Positions 51,946 to 54,035 of a DNA stretch of 54,035 bases are shown piece by piece. The stretch lies in assembly GCF_000585255.1 (NCBI RefSeq), contig NZ_JANL01000018.1, forward strand, positions 1 through 54,035, read 5' to 3'. The translations under genes and the position numbers were made by a program. The notes beneath the pieces were generated by a model. It saw nothing but the letters and a program-made list of their open reading frames with translations, made no database searches and was not told the origin of the DNA. This DNA is from Alkalibacterium sp. AK22 (GTDB lineage: Bacteria > Bacillota > Bacilli > Lactobacillales > Carnobacteriaceae_A). How positions within the stretch are numbered: the first letter of the stretch is position 1; every line of letters starts with the position of its first letter.

Positions 51946-52569
51946 TTACACTAATGTCCCTTGAATAATCAGTCTTTCTGATCCATCATGATTACACGTA
52001 ACCAAGGTGATCATTGATTTTTCCGTGTCTTCAATTACGTCAATACGCGAGGGATCGACTGTAAACAATTCAGTAATAATATACTCATATAGCTGACCTT
52101 TAATTTCGACTATAATCAGCATGCCTTTTTCTGCTCTATGCAGAGGAGAAAATAGCGTTTTTCGATCTCGCCAGTTATGACCGGCCAATGCATAGTTGCC
52201 TTCTCCAGGCTCCTGGTTAGGCTTCATTGTCCCAGCTCCGACCATCAGATTGTCAGAAGATAAGCCTTCCAAAATCGGCAGTGATAAGTCAACTTCTGGA
52301 ATATAGATCGCTCCCAGTGTATGGATGCCTTTTATGTCAGGCAGCGTCAGCAGCGAAGTCAAAGATAATTCCTCAACTTGTTCAAAGTCGAAAAGTGTCT
52401 CCTCATTGGGTTCACGCTGTTCAGCAATTCCTTGCCCCTCGTCAACGGCATTTTGGATAACTGATTCGGAAAAGCGGTGCAGTCTCCAGTCAATCACTGA
52501 CTCATGAAAAAACAAGGTTATACCTAATAGAATAGTTAGACCGCTGACAAGCACTTTGAACCTTTTCAA
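51946..52569 (-). CDS. Sortase, class A type
   Basis: A 207-residue membrane-anchored transpeptidase. One N-terminal membrane helix (residues about 7-22), then the sortase barrel with His131 in YALAGHN, Cys192 in TLVTCN and Arg199 in SERLIIQG, the complete catalytic triad. It should cut LPxT-type signals and join proteins to the peptidoglycan. The start is TTG at 52569 with AAGGAGG seven bases upstream. It lies 52 bp after the stop of the LPQTN surface protein gene, so that protein is its likely substrate. Whether it also handles the LPDTA signals of the nucleotidases is unclear. Confidence 0.93.
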   Translation of the reverse strand: MKRFKVLVSGLTILLGITLFFHESVIDWRLHRFSESVIQNAVDEGQGIAEQREPNEETLFDFEQVEELSLTSLLTLPDIKGIHTLGAIYIPEVDLSLPILEGLSSDNLMVGAGTMKPNQEPGEGNYALAGHNWRDRKTLFSPLHRAEKGMLIIVEIKGQLYEYIITELFTVDPSRIDVIEDTEKSMITLVTCNHDGSERLIIQGTLV

Positions 52570-52621
52570 CCTTATGCCTCCTTTTCAATCACTAACAATC
52601 TGATGAACGATTCGAAACTAG

Positions 52622-54035
52622 TTAGAATGCTGTCCCATCATCTTTTTGTTGATGTCTGGACCGGCTTAAAAGCAACAGCCCGAAAACTAGCAACAAAAGA
52701 CCCAGAATTCTAATGATTGAGGCAAATGAAACCACGTTTGTCTGCGGAAGAGCGCCTGACGACGTTCCGTCCTCACTGGAGGGCGTCTCACTTGAAGGAC
52801 GGTCCGGTGTTGACCCATCATCTGAACCTTGAGAAGACTCTTCAGATGGCTCATCGTTGTCAGGAGTGTTGGGCTCTTCTTGGACCAATATTTCATTTAT
52901 TGCCTGAACAGCTATCCGCTCAGGTTTGCCTCTAAAGGTAACAGGTATAGAAAGTTCAATCGGTGTAGAATCCAATTGGTACCCTTCAGGTGCCTGCGTT
53001 TCAATCAGATAGTAATCTCCTGGAGCCAAATCTTCGACAAGAATTTTACCACTGGAATCTGTGATAAGCTCTCCAAGGACCAACTGATTTTCTTGATCAT
53101 ACAGCTCAAACACTGCATGCGGAACTACCTGGTTCGATCCATCCGTTTTAGTTAATTCAAACGACCCCTTATAATTGATCCAGTCTCCTAGTTCAATTAG
53201 TTCTGGTTGACCTTCCATACCATCCCCCACAGCAAAACTGATTGGAGAATCATCCAGGATGTAGCCGTCAACAGATTCTGTTTCAACTAAGTTATATGAA
53301 CCCGGTGAAAGGTCGCTGACATATACTTCTCCGGCTTCGTTTGAGGTCAGGCCGGTTTGAATGACTGACCCGCTAGAATCTTCCAGGCTGAATACCGCCC
53401 CTTCAAGGACTGCTCCTCTTGCATCTGTTTTAACTAGGACGGCTTCGGACTGATAATTCACAAAATCATCAAGTACAAGTGTATCTGGCTCTCCATCTGC
53501 AGCAGACGAAACAGTAAACTCAATGCTTTGAGTATTGATCAAATACCCTTCAGGCGCCGAAACTTCGATTAGTAAATAGTCTCCGGGTGACAGATCGCTG
53601 ATACTGACCTGTCCACTTTTGTCTGATTGAATACCTTTCAAAAGTGTATTTCCACTCGTATCCATCAGATCAAAGTGGGCGCCGCTTAGAGGCTGCCCTT
53701 GCGGGTCAACTTTTTGCATGTGTACATCTGCTTTATAGTTGACAAGCTTACCCGCATCAACTTGTCCTGGTTTTCCTGCCGATGCGGATGAAATATCGAA
53801 AGTCATCACATCTGTTGTGTTTAAAAGATAGCCAGCAGGTGCTTCAACCTCTATGAAGCGGTAAGAACCAGGTGCCAGGTTTTCAGCTGAGACGACCCCG
53901 TTTGAATCCGAAGTCAGTCCTGATTGAATCAAATAATCAGATGCATCTCGAATGTCAAAGACAGCTCCTTCTAAAGCATGACCTAGTGCGTCAACTTTAG
54001 TCAGCACTGCTTCTCCTTGATAGTTGATAAATGGA
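52622..54035 (-). CDS. SpaA/Cna B-type repeat surface protein, LPQTN-anchored (5' end outside window)
   Basis: The visible part is 471 codons and stays open to the window edge (..FINYQGEAV..), so the N-terminus is missing. It contains four prealbumin-like SpaA/Cna-B repeats of about 90-95 residues, each with a GA.F.L or similar start, a DLSPGDY/LAPGSY block, an E.-APEGY-type segment and a closing NYK/NYQ. Lys and Glu/Asp positions suit internal isopeptide bonds. A Ser/Asp/Glu/Pro-rich linker is followed by LPQTN, a hydrophobic helix and a charged tail. It is a wall adhesin or pilin-like stalk, probably attached by the sortase encoded just downstream. Ligand unknown. Confidence 0.93.
   Translation of the reverse strand, partial: PFINYQGEAVLTKVDALGHALEGAVFDIRDASDYLIQSGLTSDSNGVVSAENLAPGSYRFIEVEAPAGYLLNTTDVMTFDISSASAGKPGQVDAGKLVNYKADVHMQKVDPQGQPLSGAHFDLMDTSGNTLLKGIQSDKSGQVSISDLSPGDYLLIEVSAPEGYLINTQSIEFTVSSAADGEPDTLVLDDFVNYQSEAVLVKTDARGAVLEGAVFSLEDSSGSVIQTGLTSNEAGEVYVSDLSPGSYNLVETESVDGYILDDSPISFAVGDGMEGQPELIELGDWINYKGSFELTKTDGSNQVVPHAVFELYDQENQLVLGELITDSSGKILVEDLAPGDYYLIETQAPEGYQLDSTPIELSIPVTFRGKPERIAVQAINEILVQEEPNTPDNDEPSEESSQGSDDGSTPDRPSSETPSSEDGTSSGALPQTNVVSFASIIRILGLLLLVFGLLLLSRSRHQQKDDGTAF

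Overview
The window looks like the chromosome of a low-to-mid GC Gram-positive bacterium of the Lactobacillales, most likely Carnobacteriaceae-like. The evidence is two complete PTS systems with PRD-type regulators, strong AGGAGG ribosome binding sites with several TTG/GTG starts, LPxT-type sorting signals with a class A sortase, a polyprenyl-diphosphate synthase/MenA pair and a Gram-positive exopolysaccharide cluster. I see no rRNA, tRNA, CRISPR array or phage genes. Nearly all genes are on the minus strand. The plus-strand exceptions are menA, a two-gene exopolysaccharide synthase operon and two broken regulator genes.

Layout. 1-306: a 51-bp tandem repeat array. 361-3120: nanE behind a structured leader, an AT-rich void, and a pRiA4b ORF-3-like gene. 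3366-4430: a GT2-GtrA glycosyltransferase. 4708-11009: an alpha-glucoside-type sugar operon (solute-binding protein, two permeases, DUF624 protein, GH31). Beside it at 11198-12412 a deletion scar fuses the 3' ends of a GH13 gene and a LacI-type regulator. 12524-13459: a NERD protein, followed by a second array (52-bp units, 13589-14004). 14121-20935: an operon with a PRD regulator carrying its own EIIA domain, a UlaA-type PTS (EIIB, EIIC), two GmhA-like SIS isomerases and a transketolase interrupted by an in-frame amber codon. 21416-22636: an MFS transporter. 22838-27102: two tandem surface 5'-nucleotidases with LPDTA sorting signals. 27594-36951: an exopolysaccharide cluster read leftward, split by a 1.1-kb gap with extreme strand asymmetry, with an orphan IS3-type orfA at its far end. 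37288-38154: a metallophosphoesterase. 38464-38882: a TetR pseudogene. 39026-42389: an ATP-grasp ligase, a polyprenyl synthase and a divergent menA. 42697-47248: a cellobiose-type PTS with its regulator. 47774-51812: a PilZ-containing cellulose-synthase-like enzyme plus a polytopic membrane protein. 51946-54035: a sortase and an LPQTN-anchored SpaA-type surface protein that runs off the window.

The most interesting unit is 14121-20935. A PTS of the ascorbate (UlaA) family is co-transcribed with two sedoheptulose-7-phosphate-isomerase-like proteins and a transketolase. This suggests uptake and catabolism of a seven-carbon (or related) sugar through sedoheptulose 7-phosphate. That substrate is inference. 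Its transketolase has a TAG codon 21 codons before the conserved natural stop, so the pathway may be decaying, or TAG may be read through. Other points of interest are two tandem arrays with similar unit architecture, the C-rich/G-poor transcript in the exopolysaccharide gap (a possible Rho-dependent terminator), a 20-bp perfect palindrome next to a cre-like site before the cellobiose PTS, and a c-di-GMP-type polysaccharide synthase with a duplicated ribosome binding site.
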